Positions 1-11,754 of a DNA stretch of 64,000 nt are shown in pieces; position 1 is the stretch's first letter, and each line of letters opens with the position of its first letter. The DNA is from Chlorokybus atmophyticus (lineage: Eukaryota; Streptophyta; Chlorokybophyceae; Chlorokybales; Chlorokybaceae). The notes beneath the pieces were generated by a model, which had not been told where the DNA came from, ran no database searches, and worked only from the letters and a program-made list of their open reading frames with translations. Location: the NCBI GenBank assembly GCA_009103225.1, contig RHPI01002090.1, positions 188,214-252,213 on the forward strand, written 5' to 3'. Made by a program: the position numbers and the translations under genes.

Positions 1-455
1 CGTGTGACACCGTTGTAGGCATTTTGTAGTTGTTTTATGGTAGTGCATACATGCATGCGCTTGCGCTAGATGTGGCCAAATGCATTACACGCGTCAGGAG
101 AGAGCAGGAGAGGGAGAGGGAGAGAAAGGGCATTGTTGTTTGAGTATGCGAGACGTAGTGCACGCCCTGGTCACAAGGGCAGCATTGCACATGTGTTCTA
201 GTCACGACTGAGGGCGTATGGGGCGTATGGGGCGTCTTGCTTTGCGTGTTCACCCGCGTACGCTCGCCAACATGCAGTTGGTACCAGCAACTTCTGCTAC
301 ATTCCTCTGCGCTCAAGCTTAAACAGACAGTTGCGCCATCAGCATGCTTGCTGCTCAGCATGCCATCAGTAGTCTTGTCTTGTTCAATGGCCATCACATG
401 CACGCATGCAAGCCGTGGCCCGAGCGCTCACACGTACAACACCGCAGTGCCATCA
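1..455. other. 3' flank of MTR3, no gene seen
   Basis: No supported gene. It holds purine-rich GAGAGGGAGAG runs near 105-125 and a TTACA at 85-89, which is TGTAA on the minus strand and could be a distant poly(A) signal for MTR3. Open frames here have Cys/His-rich, non-protein-like composition. Confidence 0.5.
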
Positions 456-2163
456 TCAACCGGTAGCAGCAGGCGTGGCTTTATCAGACTCCGACGCTTC
501 ATACTGCTGCCGCAAGTACTGTCTCATGATGTCGTCCAGACTGCTGCAGCCGTCTTGACTCAACTCTATCGCCTGATGAAGAAGATACATACACACGTTC
601 CAACCTGGAACACATGCTTGAGAGAAAGCGTATACGCACCTCAGATGCTGAGTCTTCGGGCCAGTTGCCAGTGAGAACCAGCTGAGTCACTTGCTTGGTG
701 ACGGGCATCATCGCGAGGAGCAAGCCGCCGTCCTCGCAGCGCTGTTCTACGGCAGTGGGGTCCAACAGCAGCTGCCCGTTGACGCAGCTCTGTGCATACA
801 CACAGGCAGTCAGCTACAAACAACAAACGCTGGATACGTACAACATGAGTATTGGTACAACAATGCCAACATACCACACAGCAGGCGGCCACGAGGTCAT
901 GCAAGGCTATGCCCGCATGCGCGAGTGCCATCGATGCGCATGTGACGGCAACTGCTGCGTCCGCTGTACAACAGGTGTCAGCACTGGTGCCTCCACAATA
1001 TGCTGCAAAATCTACTTCAACTACTTACCTCCTCCTGACTCCAGGATCAACACGTACACATCCACGACCGACTTGGGAAACGTGTGCAGCGCGACACTGG
1101 GTTCTAGCGCGGTGAGAAGAAGGGAAGACAGGTCTCGCTCTTCCGGGCCCTAGTGTTGGACCGCAGATGTGCATGCTGCAATGCATGATGTATAGAACAA
1201 CAAGCAAAATAAAGTACCTGGCCAAACTTGCCCCGTGTTGTGGATGCAAAGGACGTCACCTTCACGTCGCAGTGCAGCCTCCCGATCGTGCTGAACCCTG
1301 CAGCCTTGGTGCTCTCGCGTGGGCCGTACCTGCATGCATGCAGTCAATGAAGCGAGTGCACACGACTGTTTCAGCACGCATCGAAAGGCGAGTGACGCAG
1401 CATGCAAGTACAGTGTTCTGTTGCTCCATAGTGTGGCATATGCAGGCAGGTGCGGTTGTGACTCATACTGTGCGAGCAGCAGTAACATGATACTATGTAG
1501 TGACAGCGTAGCAGATTGTCCACTGCCTACTCACACGGCTGCGATGAGCTTTGTGTTGCCGAACTCCGCGTACGCCGATCCTGCTGCCCGGCTGACAACG
1601 CCGGTCCGCAAGACTGTGACCAACAAATGCACAGAGGCAAGGTCAAGTTGAGGACCATGCACACCACAATGCACCAGTCCCATGCATACGTTCCATACTA
1701 GCGATGAGGTGGTACATGCATACAGGTACACCGAGTATTGGAATAGTTGGATAGCGCATGCCAATCTATGGATGCGCGTTGATATATGCATTCCACTTTC
1801 TTCAACAGAAAATTAGGCATCAAATATATGAAGACCGGGAACGAGTAGAGCCAAACTGCCAATCCACACCACAAGCAAACAAGTCTGGCGCTTACATGGC
1901 GGTCGGCACTCCTCTGCGGCGCGTCCGTCCCCACGCAGCCCGGCCTGGTCCACGAGGTCCTTGGCAGAGAAACGAGTTCTATCCACGGATCCAGCTCCCG
2001 CACCGGGCACAGGCACCGACTCCTCGCCGCGCCTGGCCATCCCCGACGCCTCCCCCAATGCCGCCGCCGCTGCGCCGCAGTGGAGAACAATGCCAATAGC
2101 GTGTATGCCAATAGCCAAATCTATGCCACTCGGATCCCGATCAACGGGGGTGTGTTCAACCAC
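456..2163 (-). CDS. MTR3: Exosome complex subunit MTR3 (EXOSC6, RNase PH-like)
   Basis: One of the six RNase PH-fold subunits of the eukaryotic exosome ring, the 3'-5' RNA processing and decay complex of nucleus and cytoplasm. Seven exons keep phase: 2163-1896, 1613-1535, 1329-1218, 1149-1029, 963-875, 789-640, 572-456, giving 311 aa. Conserved blocks in order are RGDGR, RTGVVSRAAGSAYAEFGNTK, YGPRES, LESGGADAAVAVTCASMALA, LLLDPTAVEQRCEDGGLLLA and MMPVTKQVTQLVLTGNWP. They follow the plant and human MTR3 pattern closely, including the LDP and MP blocks near the C-terminus. Like other eukaryotic ring subunits it is probably structural rather than catalytic. The 5' end is the weak point: the ATG at 2163 gives about 65 residues before the conserved core, and an internal Met in the same exon (GMARRGEE) is an alternative. 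Introns 2-6 are supported by phase and homology. Confidence 0.9.
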
Positions 2164-2604
2164 ATCGATCGATTGGGTTTCTTGCGCTGGTCACGTGAGG
2201 CAACCTCACTGAGGCTGAATTTGGTGTTTCTGTAAGTTAGTAGTGCACTGATTACTGGAATTCCCTCCTGGGACATCCACGTGGCACTCTGGCAGGGGGC
2301 TTGGGGAGGCTTAGGTTTTGAGAGTTAAAGCCTAGGAATTGGCTTAGCGTAAGGCTTAGGCGGAGATTTAGGGTTTGTTCTGTGGCTCCCCCCGCAGCAG
2401 CTGTAGATGTGAGTGCAAGCGAGCACAATACTAGCATTGCTTGCCTCAGTGACAACACCACAGAGAAAGAGCGAGATCGGTAGCTGACTGTTTACCATTG
2501 TAGTAAGAAGCAAAATCTCAGCTGTGTACATGTCACCTGCGAGGGAGCTGATAGGACAGTAACATGAACTTGCCTGGGGAGGCAGTGGGAGACTTGAAGA
2601 GGAG
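2164..2604. promoter_or_regulatory. Divergent intergenic region (MTR3 / CH-domain gene)
   Basis: This 441-bp gap separates two divergently transcribed genes and should hold both promoters. It contains several imperfect copies of GCTTAGG (about 2295-2370) of unknown meaning. No TATA box is obvious. Confidence 0.35.
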
Positions 2605-5600
2605 ATGATGAAGGGTCCTCTGGGAAGCAGCAACGGCAGGCTAAGTGGCAGACGGCTGCCGGATGAGAACTACGACGACAACGGGCTATACTTTGCACGC
2701 ACCAGGTGGGATGGCTTATGCCCGCGCGCCTGCGCCTGCGTGTGCGTGTGTGTGTATGTAATGCGCTACGCCAGGCTCAGTGTTACACATACTTGTAAAT
2801 GTTGTGGCGTTACATTTCTGGACCAATTGTAGAACTGACTGAACTGATCGCCAAATAGGTGAATCCAGTCGTGACTTGACAAACATCACCATCATTGTGT
2901 TGCCAACTTTGCATGTCACCTCCAGTAGCAAGCAGTGTTGTACCGCAAGTTGAGGGCTGGGCTCCGTCTATACCACAAAGTAAACACCTAGGGTTGTTGG
3001 CAACGTGCTATATTCTTGAGCATGGCCCATTGGAAAGGCCCCGATCGCGCGCAATGCTAGTAACACTCTTCGTTGTGCAAGCAGTCTCCTATCCTTGTGC
3101 ATGTACCACCTCCATTGCACAAACAGTGTTCTTATGCACAGATCACCCGGCACGAAGCGCCCCCCGCCTTTGTACACCAGCGAGGACGACAGCGAGCTCT
3201 CCAGCCACAGGTAAGCAAGCTACACACCATCCACCCACCACCACCACCACCACCGCCATCCAACATTGTATCCAAGTCACCTCCCCGCGCAGTCTCCCAA
3301 CTCCGACCGGCGTCACGCCCTCCTCCTCTTCGTCCCGTTCTCGCCGCGGCCTCTCTAACATCTCCCCCCCGCCGCTTCGCTTCAATCGGCCCCACACGCG
3401 TCTCGGCGCCGCCGACAGCCGCGTCGGATACTACCACGACCCTACGACAGAGTGCGTGCACATTGGGATGTGGATACATCAGGTGGTTGAGGATTTGTCT
3501 GATGTGTGTATGTGTAGTGAGGGAGAAGGAGGAGGAGGAGGGGATGCAGGGGGAGGGAGAGGGGAGGGGAGGCATCTCACGCGCGCGCGAAGGCGCAACT
3601 TCCACACCATGCAGCTACCTGTCCTTCTCCCACAGGTAGTGATTGCCATCAACACAGCAACACTATTGCACAAGGACAGTATTGCAGAGCGAACCTCAAC
3701 TTGGGTCCTGGACCCAAAGTCAATTGGACTACGGCCTATGTGTGATTGTGCTGGTTGTGTCGAGTGATGTGTAGCATTCATCCCTCCCAAGGCGGAGGTT
3801 GTGTCGGAGGGCAAGGTGTCGACCCTGACCCCCCGCGACTACTCTTCCCTCTTTGCCGGTTGGTTCGGTTCCCTCGACGCGGAGCGCGCCCAGTTCAAGT
3901 CCGTCGCCCTCTTCTGCCACATGCGGCTTGCCGAGGCGGAGAAGTGCCACGCCGCCACGCAGCTGCCCGCGCCGAACCTGTTCCTGACGGCCGCGTGCTG
4001 CGAGGTGTTCGACAGGTACGTGGGCGTGTATGGTGCATGCGCTCATGCGTGTGCATGTGGCTGTTGGGTGTGTCCGGCACACCGCATGCGCGCGCGCGTG
4101 TCTGTACGTGTGCGTGCATATATGCGTGCTGTGGCATGCGTGCTTGTATGAGTTTGTCAAGCATGCGCGTGGTAATATCAGCACACATGCGCGGCATTGA
4201 CACGAGCACCTAGCTTATTAACATCATCCTTTGTCAGGATGTGCACTTGTCTTCCAAACTCCAAGCTCCTTCTCCAGCTCCGCGCTCACCTATACGAGTC
4301 GATATTCGTCCAAGCTGGTAAGGCCTACAGCTCAAGCAGCAAGCCGGATCATTCTTCATACTCACATCAAGAAGAACATGAAGAAGAAGACTCCAACAAC
4401 AGCGCGTACATCCGTCGAACCCCGTACTATATGCTGGCGAGGCGGCTGGAGGCCGAGAAGGCGTCGGCGGCAGAAACTATTGCGGCGTTGAAGCTAGATA
4501 AGGCTACAAGTGACGGGAAGAGACGCGCCGCGCTGATATCAACCATACAGAAGTGGCTCAAGTCGTGCATGGCCTCGGCATTCCGCGCATGGCAAGCATC
4601 AATGCACGACTAATAATGCCCACACACTATCCCTACGTCCACCCACCGACTTACACACACACACATGCGTACGCACACGCGCATGCACAACATTAAACAC
4701 GCTCTCATTACACCAGGCACTATGCGACGGTGTTTACCAAACACATGCGCACAAAGGCGCTGCGCCTGCTGGCTGTGAAACGGACAGGTGAGGGGCTATT
4801 TGTGCAGTTACAACATGGCCACCATTGTGTGTGTTGTCGTCTACTTGACGGTAAGCGCTGTGTGACACACTTGACCACATCAGAGTTGACGATGAGGGCG
4901 ATGTTCCGGAGCTGGAAGGGGTTCGGGCAGAGACAAAGGGACGAGCGGCGAGACAAGGAGCGCATCGATCTCATGCATCAGACTGTCCTGAAAGACGCAG
5001 AGATACAAGTCAGTCCAGAAAGCATGCATGGCAAACAACAGTCACATAACAGATCTGGCAGTTTCATTGACATTTCTCCATTGCAATTTCTTTCAGGGTC
5101 TGGAGGATACCATACGCAACCTCCATGCCGACCACGCCGAGCAGGACAAGCGCAGCGACACCCTCGAGGCCGAGCTCAGACGCTGCCAGAAAGGGGTGCG
5201 TGTGTTTGTCATCCACCACCTGCATCAGTCTACTACCTTCTTTGCTAATACACCACTCAACTGTCCTCCCCTATATACTGCACAGATGCAAAAGCTGGAC
5301 CACCTCGAGCAGCAAGTGCAACGCCTCACAGATGACTTAAGAGGTGAGAGCAGTAGAGACTTTGAGAGACACTTGAACAAAAACACAGCTCTGACCCAAC
5401 CCAACGCACTCTCTAGATGCGCGTACCCAAGTCCGTGTATGGGAATCCGTCTCTTCCCACTGGCGCGCCCACTCCGATCGCTTGATGTCTCACCTGACCG
5501 AGTCCGCCTCCGTCCGTCTTAACGAGTTCAACTCCTCCAACGACAACGCCTCGCGCAAGGTGTCGATTGACTCGGACTCCGCCGCGCCAAGCAGGCCAGT

Positions 5601-8600
5601 CTCGCCGTGGAACCAGTCGCTGGGTGGGAGTGGGAGTGTGGGGGGTGGTGTGGGAGGTGGAGGACTGCAGCCGGGACCCGCGTGGAGCTCGGTGAGGAGG
5701 TGGGGAGCGGAACTGAGAGTGAGGGATGTGAGGTGGCTGCTGGAGGAAGGGGAGAACACGGATGCCCTCCTCAACATGCCTGTTGACAAGGTAGACAACA
5801 CATACGAATGGATACACACCAACGCGTGTCTGTGTGCACACGTATGTAAGTGCACGTGCACGTGCACACATTTGTGTCTTTGAGCCTGTGTGTGCGCACA
5901 CATACACACCCACCGCATGTGCACGCATATGTGTGTATATGCACATGGTCAATCGTCCATTCTGTTGGGCAGCTTTAAAGCTAAGCCCTTGCTCATAATG
6001 GCTCTAACTATGATTGTAACCATTGCAATACCCTCTGCAGGTGTTGTTGAGGTGGGTGAACCTGCACATGGTTCGTCAGGCTCGCACCTCCAAGCGTGCC
6101 GCTCGTCCCGTTCGCAACCTCGCTACCGACCTGGTGGACGGCGAGGTATTGGGTACTCTCCTTCTCTCCGGTGGCGCGCCAGGCGCACCCGCATTAGACA
6201 CACTCCTTCAGGAGCGCGACATGGGACGGCGGGCCCGCATGGTGATGGAGGCCGCGGGGGCCGTAGGGTGCAGCGCGGACGCACTCGGGGCGGATAACCT
6301 GCTTCTTGGAACGGAGCTGAACTATGTGCTTGCGAGGAGTCTGTTCAGGTGGTGCCCAGCCATGCCGCTGATGGATGCAATCCCGGCAGTGGCATCGGCC
6401 GATGGGAAGAGCAGGATACAGCAGGGACAGATGGAGCTGCAGGCCACAGTTGCAGACCTCAATAAGGTGTTCTGCAAGATGCATGTTGTTTGCCACTTCT
6501 TTTCTGAACTCCGCGCTGGAATCCACCGCAACATGTTACACAGTACTCAGCAGCACCACACGCACAAACACATCCAAATATGCAGGTGTCGACGGAGTCC
6601 CGCTACGTCTCCCTCGACTGCGTGCTGTTCCAAGGTATGCTGCAAGGTTTGGAGTCTTTGACGGCCGCGTTGGGCGGCGTCCCCACTTCAGGTCCCTCTG
6701 CCGGCAGTGACACCACTACCTCCTCTTCCATGTCCAACCCGTCATCACCCGTGCCGTCAACAACCACCCACTCCGCTGCCACCGTGGCCGAGGACCTGCG
6801 CTCAGCGGTGTCGAGGCTGCTGCACGCCGCCAATCATCTCAACAGCTTTGCTGCCAGGTGCGTGGTTGCGTTGATGAGGGGTGTCATTGGTGTAGGTGTA
6901 AGGGCGAGGCGTGACTGGTTTATTGCAGGACTGTGCGGACAGAAGTGCAGAAGCAGTCTGTGGACGTGTTTGCGCACTCGGTGCAGACAATCAGAGGGGT
7001 CACAGCGCAGATAACAGGCGCAATAGGCAAGTTCACAACTGTTCACATATGTGCACGTTGCGTCGGTACATAGCTGCTGACGAAATCACCCTCACAGGCA
7101 CGACGCTCATCAAGCGTGATGAGATAGAAGCCGCCGCCCACGAGCTGCACGGCGCAGAGGAGGCCGTCATGAACGCCGCGCGTGCGTGGGACAACGAGGC
7201 CAACCCCACTTCCTCTAACTCCGACACCGAGTCTGAGACAGACACACAGCCACCTGCTGGCGAGTCAATCCCAACTACAGCCGCTACCTCTGGCTCTGAG
7301 CCGGGTCCAAATCCCTCACCTGCTCAGGACCTTCAGCTCGCTTCGAGTCCTGCAACAGGGTCTCAACGACCATATTCACCGGCAGCAGTGGTCATTTCAT
7401 CAGCAAGTGAAGATGCATCAGACTGGGCACTTGCATGTCCGGATATGCTCACTCCCGTGGGGCTCGTGGTGGACCGCCTGCGGACACAGAACGCTCTCCT
7501 GCGCTACGTGCTCAAGCAGCTTGCTGCGTCCATATCAGCCACTCTGGCAGGTGAGGATGAAGTGACAGAGGTGTAATGTGTACCTTGTTTGTGCGACATG
7601 CGTGGTGACGACATTGGTCCTGCGCAGGTGGAGACGGCTTTGATTCGGAGAGGGATCGCAAGAAGGACAAAGACAAGGACAAGGACAAGGACAAGGAGCT
7701 GCAGGGGGCGGCCGCGGTGGTCAACAGCGACCTGCAGCTCTGTCGGGACACAATCCGCAGCGCGCATTTTGCGCTAAGGCCGCTCTCTCGCACGCTAGCG
7801 CACGCCGGTGTCGACGCAAGGGAGCTCTCTGGCAAGCTGGAACAGGCGCAAATGGAGCTCGCGGATGTCCCCGCCGACAGACTCCCCGCAAAGGCTTTAA
7901 CCACTCCAGGCAAAAAGGACAGCAAACGGTGAGACATGACAATGGCTAGGGCAAGGCAACACTTCTCAAGACACTGTGCTGATTGGTATCACTGTTATGC
8001 GCAGTTTGCGTGAGGCCAAGGAGCAGCAGCAGAAAGCTGCCTATAGGAGTGCTACCCAGGCCATTTCTGCTGCACTCGACACCCTTAAGGTGGACTTGTT
8101 ACTGGACATAGCAAATGCACCACACTTTGGTTGTAAACTGTTTCCTTTATTGCAATTGCATGTAGCTGACGTCCAACTCCGCAGGCTATCGTGGAGCCCG
8201 CGACGCTCAATGAGCAGCTCAATGACCTCACACTCAAGTGCCGAGAATTGCACTCTCGCCTTGACACCGTGGTTGCCAGCCGCAAGGTACAACTTACCTT
8301 TATCAACCATGCTGCAGCACCCAGCATCACGGTTTATTGCCTTCAGCGTCGGCGTCCAAATCTTCTTCATTGCCACTATCATCCTTCAACTCCTCTCTAT
8401 GTATCTTTCAGGAGGCAATCATGACGTATGGTGCGATCGAGGCACTTGTGACGGAGCGCGCACTGGGGCTGATGGGCGGGCGAGTGCAGTTCGATCCCGC
8501 GGAGTTTGAGCGCCGCACGCGGGACCTCTTCACCAACACCGACGCCAACCGGCTCAAGGACATCCTCAAGGACAGCGGCAAGGCCGAGCAGCAGAAGATT

Positions 8601-9242
8601 GAAGACTGCTTGCGTGCGGGGATGGTAGGAGTGGTCACATAAACCCTTTTATGACTTCAAACGAACTTGTGCTTGCTCGTTTACTTACACACGAGTGTCT
8701 TGTCAGGATGATCTGGCAAACCTCTACGCGGTGTACAGCCACGTGGAGCCCGGCAACGAGCAGATGGTCCTCTCGGGTGTGCTGCGCATGGTGAAGGATG
8801 TGGAGCTGCTTTCCAACCGCATCACCTTCGGCAGTTTGGAGGCTATGTTTGACAAGATTACTGGCGGTGATGGCGAGACTAAAACCACCCCTGAGGCAAG
8901 CAGACCTGCATGCTCAAGTCAAGCACAACACCCTGTATTGCACAGACAGTCCTTGCCTCAAGTGTGATGAATAATGCATGTTGCACGCAGGGTGAGAGAG
9001 TGCAGAACCAGATGACAGAGAAGGACTTTGTTGAGATGATTATACGGCTGGCGTGCGTGAAGTACGCGGATGCGTTCCCGACTGTCAGCGAGCGGGTGCA
9101 GAAGTTCATGGAGGACGTCATTGCGCGAGGCGCATTCATTGTCAAGCGCAGGTCTGAAGTCCCCGAGCAGCAGGCTGTGCTCGCGACCAACGCAAGCACG
9201 CCTGGAAGGTCCATGCCTCGCAAATCAACCAACCGTGAGTAA
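2605..9242 (+). CDS. Large coiled-coil protein with calponin-homology domain and EF-hand-like C-terminus
   Basis: A multi-exon gene of roughly 1000 residues or more. The start is the ATG at 2605 (MMKGPLGSSNGRLSG) and the stop is at 9240-9242. Order of parts: Ser/Pro-rich N-terminus (3142-3450); a helical segment (3796-4015, then from 4246) with LFAGWFGSLDAERAQFKSV; Arg/Lys/Glu-rich coiled coil (4400-5340); a calponin-homology segment (6041-6465) with VLLRWVNLHMVRQ, LATDLVDGEVL and ELNYVLARSLFRW, close to fimbrin/plastin CH repeats; Ser/Thr linkers and helices (6580-8300); and an EF-hand-like end (8400-9242) with LANLYAVYSHVEPGNEQMVL and MTEKDFVEMIIRLACVKYAD, like the non-canonical EF-hand/p25-alpha-type modules of protist proteins. 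A cytoskeletal actin- or microtubule-linked role is inferred. Exon joins near 3450-3800 did not keep phase by eye, so the model there is provisional. Confidence 0.7.
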
Positions 9243-9539
9243 GCAGTTTAAAGCGGTACCGCATAGCCAAGCTATTGATTGCATGGGCCATGAGCAACGA
9301 GAACGTTATAACCAATGAAAACGACTCCAACACCTGCCTAACGAAACAAGCAACCGCAACAATTCTGTTGCAAGTATATGTCACAGATAGAGCTAGGAAC
9401 AACGCAGAACTACACATAGCTACTACGCCTACATATGCACAAAGACACTTGTCAATAAAGAGGAAGCAAAACAAGAACAAAACGTCACCCCTTGCTATCA
9501 AGGGTTAGGCCATTGGGGTTGATGCGTGCAAAAGGATTG

Positions 9540-10831
9540 TCACGAAGTGCAGGCGCAGCGCGGTGCGGGGTTGGCAGCCCGCCGCCTTGCAGCAGCTGTG
9601 GCAGTCTCTCTGGGCCTGGCAGACTCGGTATTCAACCTGACCACGGGTGCGTATGCTCGCTGTTCTTCAGGGGGCGCATTTGCATAATCTTCTGCAATGC
9701 TGCGATTGCACCAACTCTTATTACATGCCATACATGTTGTCTGTGGTAGATAACTTCAACAGAATAAGCCTCAAAGCAAGCTCAGAGAACTTACGTGTTG
9801 AACAGCGCTTCTACATTCAGCCCGCTCTTTGCAGATGTGATGAACAATTTGGCATTGTTCTTCCTCGCATAAGCCCTTAGCTCCTCATCAGATACCTGGC
9901 GCGGCTTGCCTTCGGAAAGCAAGTCACCTGCCCAAGCAATGGACTTGGTTTGCTTGCTCAACAAGTTCTGAACTGAGTGACCAGCTATAATGTAAAGCAC
10001 TTCACGCACATTTTGTCATGGCAATGTACAACTTGCACATGTTCTCTGCGTCCAGCAACTCCTGCCATCACAAGGCAAAAGATCAGTCAGCACTTACCCG
10101 GGCAGCTGACACATGCACAAGTAACCAGTACCTGCACCCAGAACTTGAGTTTCTCGAAGCTCGACACGTCTGTGCAATCAAAGCAAAGGATGGCAGCGCG
10201 CGCCGAATGGTAGTACACCTTACTAAGGCTCTCAAACCGTTCTGCAATATGAAGGCCACAACCCGTCATCAGTAATCGAGTGAGTTTGCGACCAACATCA
10301 CTTCAGCACACGATGCTGCCTCCTGCAGCGTTAACACTACCATGAAAAAGAGTCACACAACAACGAACACATAAAATTCTGTTCAGCTGTGACAAGAAGC
10401 TGTGCTGCGGCGATCACCTGCTCCAGCTGTATCCCATATGCCTAGTGTCATTGTCTTCATCCCAGTAACAACCCGTTTAGCCCCGAAAGCAGCACCAATC
10501 GTCTGTGTGCAACAATGACCACGTCAGAGGCAAGCAAGATCGCCCATGCTCAGTTCAACGCCACCTACATGCAAGCTGCCAACAATGCATGGGTGACTTG
10601 ACTCACTGATTGAAGCAACTATGCAGTTCATCAGAACTGCAACACAATGAAACAGCGGTTCTGTCGCTTAGTCATGCAGAATTGTAATGCGTGCACCATA
10701 CAGATCAGTTCCCGCACGCTCACGCTTTTCTGCGCCGCATCGAACTTGTGGTGCAAGTAGCGCTCGACGAGGCAGGATTTGCCGACGCTCTGCTTGCCAA
10801 GAAGGACCACCTTGATGTCCACGTTGGCCAT
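9540..10831 (-). CDS. RAB24-like: Rab24-like small GTPase
   Basis: Small membrane-traffic GTPase of about 215 aa in six exons. Exon 1 (from 10831) gives MANVDIKVVLLGKQSVGKS, a canonical P-loop (GKQSVGKS). Exon 2 (about 10509-10424) gives TIGAAF and LGIWDTAGA; exon 3 starts ERFESLSKVYYHSARAAI. Later exons carry the TKCD guanine-specificity motif and the SAK motif (ITSAKSGLN). The protein ends CACTS, a Rab-type CxC prenylation site followed by two residues. TIGAAF, the wording around WDTAG and FEKLKFWV match animal RAB24 best, a Rab linked to autophagy and endosomes. The switch-II glutamine (WDTAGQ) is alanine here, and RAB24 itself has serine, so low intrinsic GTP hydrolysis is likely. Alternatives are the Rab21/Rab5-group relatives. 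Confidence 0.88.
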
Positions 10832-11754
10832 GACATGGAGGAGCAGGCGCCGCGCCGCATGTAATCAATGGTCAATCCTCCTCCCCTGCCTAAGTCACTT
10901 CCTACCCCGCCCAACTATGAGCAGCGGCAACTTCACCGACCAGCTCCGCCCTCCCCAAGATCCCCATGCATTATGAAAACAAAACAACTTCGCTATCATA
11001 TCACCATCACCCCAGGTTTTGCCAACATCCTCATCCGTCCACGGTGCCTCTCACCAAACCACGCCTGCACGCCGCCCCCGCCACCCACGTCAACGCCGAC
11101 GAGTCTGCCCGCCAGATTCGTCCTCCCGTTGCCCCGCCGAAGGGTCACACCATCGGCCAAGCGCGAAGGTCAGCTAGCTTGGAGCTGGCAGTTTGAACTG
11201 AACTGCTGCCAGTGGCAGTGGCCTGCCACCCCCGCGCAAAGGAGATGTGTGCGCACGATGGCACAACCGACCCGACGGTGGTGTCGCTCGTGTCACGCGA
11301 GTGTGCGATTGTGTGCACAGAAAAGACGGTGGGGTGGGGGTATGTGTCTACGTATGGGTGCGTGTTATGGGCTCGGCTATGCACACATGCTCACATGGCA
11401 AGGTTCAGCGCATGTCCTGAAACGCATGTGTGTGCTATTTTACGGTTGCAACTATGCAGATGCTGATTCTGCTGGCACAGGTTCATGACGTTTTGAGATG
11501 CAAGTGTCCTAGCATGCGTGCACCTCCTCATTGATCCGCCATGGTTCTTGCATTTGCTTATCTGGAGGGAACTCAAAACATGCATACCACGGCAAGTGCT
11601 ACACTCGAGCAGCATACTCGTCCGTCCCTGGAATGTTGCACCCCACAGAAACAGCCATGCCTTTGCGATTGTTGGAGCACACGGTTGAAAACTGGCTAAT
11701 GAACATGTTTTCTTGCAAACAAGACGCTTGCGCTGAGCCAGAGATGCTAACGAA
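10832..11754. other. Intergenic, no gene supported
   Basis: Lies between two minus-strand genes. A Pro-rich open stretch at 10970-11190 preceded by CCCCAG could be an isolated exon, but neither strand reads as a recognisable protein and nothing continues it. The rest (11230-11420) is TG-rich. Confidence 0.3.
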
